DNA of 6,318 nucleotides from positions 1 through 6,318 of the forward strand of contig CAYGRY010000108.1 in NCBI GenBank assembly GCA_964352405.1, in the 5' to 3' direction. A program made the translations under genes and the position numbers. The notes under the pieces are model-generated. The model was not told the origin of the DNA. It saw only the letters and a program-made list of their open reading frames with translations, and did not search any database. The stretch comes from UBA4207 sp964352405 (lineage in GTDB: Bacteria > Bdellovibrionota > Bacteriovoracia > Bacteriovoracales > Bacteriovoracaceae). This document shows positions 5,772 through 6,318 of the stretch, piece by piece. Positions within the stretch are counted from its first letter, which is position 1; each line of letters starts with the position of its first letter.

Positions 5772-5795
5772 GCTATGCCTCTATTTAAATCATCT

Positions 5796-5828
5796 AAAAA
5801 AAAAGGGAACCTCGAAGAAGTTCCCTTT
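5796..5828 (-). terminator. Strong intrinsic terminator between rpmA and obgE
   Basis: On the minus strand, AAAGGGAAC (5828-5820) pairs with GTTCCCTTT (5810-5802) over 9 bp around a 9-base loop and runs into nine T residues (5804-5796). It starts 24 bases past the rpmA stop. Only 24 bases separate its end from the obgE start codon, so obgE either depends on read-through or has a promoter overlapping or upstream of this structure. Confidence 0.88.
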
Positions 5829-5852
5829 CTATTGCTTTTGTTTTCTAAGCCA

Positions 5853-6107
5853 TTAAGCTTCGACGACAGAAACCATTTTGGTTTTTTTGTCGAGCCAACC
5901 GAACTTAACGAAACCATCTTTAAGAGCGTAAAGAGTCCAGTCTTTACCAGTTCCTACGCCTTTGCCAGCATGGATTTTAGTTCCTTTTTGGCGAACGATG
6001 ATATTTCCAGCGATAATTTTTTGACCTCCGAAGATTTTAGTACCTAAATATTTTGGGTTCGAGTCACGTCCGTTGGATGTTGAGCCGCCCGCTTTCTTAT
6101 GTGCCAT
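5853..6107 (-). CDS. rpmA: Large ribosomal subunit protein bL27
   Basis: An 84-aa protein matching bL27 over its full length. The N-terminus MAHKKAGGSTSNGRDS reaches into the peptidyl-transferase centre; then come KYLGTKIFGGQ, IIVRQKGTKIHAG and the C-terminal GFVKFGW segment. The N-terminus has no cleavable extension of the kind seen in Firmicutes, where a protease (Prp) trims it. The ATG has a clear Shine-Dalgarno, AGGAGC (6120-6115), seven bases upstream. It follows rplU by 22 bases in the usual bL21-bL27 pair and is followed by a strong terminator. Confidence 0.98.
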   Translation of the reverse strand: MAHKKAGGSTSNGRDSNPKYLGTKIFGGQKIIAGNIIVRQKGTKIHAGKGVGTGKDWTLYALKDGFVKFGWLDKKTKMVSVVEA

Positions 6108-6129
6108 TTTAATAGCTCCTAATTAATTC

Positions 6130-6318
6130 TTATTTTAAAAATTTCTCTGCATTTTTTGATTTAGCATCAATCTTAGCAACGTTTCCTTGTCCATCAGCAA
6201 CTTCTGTAATCAAAAGAGCTGTGTAAGGTTGACGGTGACCATTTTTCTTACGAGTACGGCCTGGCTTACGAGTGAAGATAATCACTTTGCGAGATTTATC
6301 TTGTTTAATAACTTGTGC
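6130..6318 (-). CDS. rplU: Large ribosomal subunit protein bL21, C-terminal part (N-terminus outside window)
   Basis: The last 62 codons of bL21, cut by the window's right edge; the start lies beyond 6318. Recognisable family sequence is RKVIIFTRKPGRTRKKNGHRQ followed by PYTALLITEV, the conserved basic loop and the GHRQPYT motif that contact 23S rRNA. The C-terminal tail beyond (ADGQGNVAKIDAKSKNAEKF to LK) is a short lysine-rich extension compared with the minimal family length. The stop is TAA (6132-6130). It is the first gene seen of the rplU-rpmA unit. Confidence 0.95.
   Translation of the reverse strand, partial: AQVIKQDKSRKVIIFTRKPGRTRKKNGHRQPYTALLITEVADGQGNVAKIDAKSKNAEKFLK

Noticed and set aside
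5775..6047. 90-codon open frame on the plus strand opposite rpmA
   Set aside because: It is antisense to bL27, has low-complexity Ser/Phe-rich content and begins in the terminator region; it is a shadow frame.

Overview
The window looks like ordinary chromosomal core sequence from an AT-rich Gram-negative bacterium. The block rplU-rpmA-obgE-rsfS-rlmH, a trpS/Lrp-AsnC pair and the style of the hypothetical proteins suggest a low-GC member of the Bdellovibrionota or a related former deltaproteobacterial lineage. That placement is inferred from gene order and protein character; no search was run. I see no mobile element, CRISPR array, phage gene or sign of recent transfer.

Left part (1-716): a small gene of unknown function on the minus strand (91-405) ends at an intrinsic terminator (11-40). 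A 166-base intergenic stretch separates it from an initiator tRNA-fMet on the plus strand (572-648), which has its own terminator (665-690).

Middle part, plus strand (717-3858): a membrane-anchored SGNH-hydrolase-like protein (717-1724) is followed by a terminator. Next is an exported GyrI-like effector-binding-domain protein (1805-2317) with its own promoter and Shine-Dalgarno site. A 66-base leader containing a hairpin then precedes tryptophanyl-tRNA synthetase trpS (2384-3382). An Lrp/AsnC-family regulator (3382-3858) overlaps trpS by one base.

Right part, minus strand (6318 down to 3862): the end of rplU (bL21), rpmA (bL27), a strong terminator, then obgE, rsfS and rlmH packed as an operon. 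These genes serve ribosome structure (bL21, bL27), 50S assembly and silencing (ObgE, RsfS) and methylation of 23S rRNA (RlmH). The two operons meet tail to tail with 3 bases between stop codons.

The points most worth a second look are about translation signals. (1) rlmH has no ATG, GTG or TTG start at its proper N-terminus. Alignment and a well-placed AGAGG point to a CTG start inside the sequence CTGA, overlapping the rsfS stop, so a standard gene call would drop about 43 residues. (2) obgE starts with TTG behind the same AGAGG at the same 6-base spacing. (3) trpS itself has a weak Shine-Dalgarno, but a strong GGAGGG upstream lies in a hairpin and could drive a 10-codon mini-ORF ending two bases before the trpS ATG. 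I found no convincing undescribed system.
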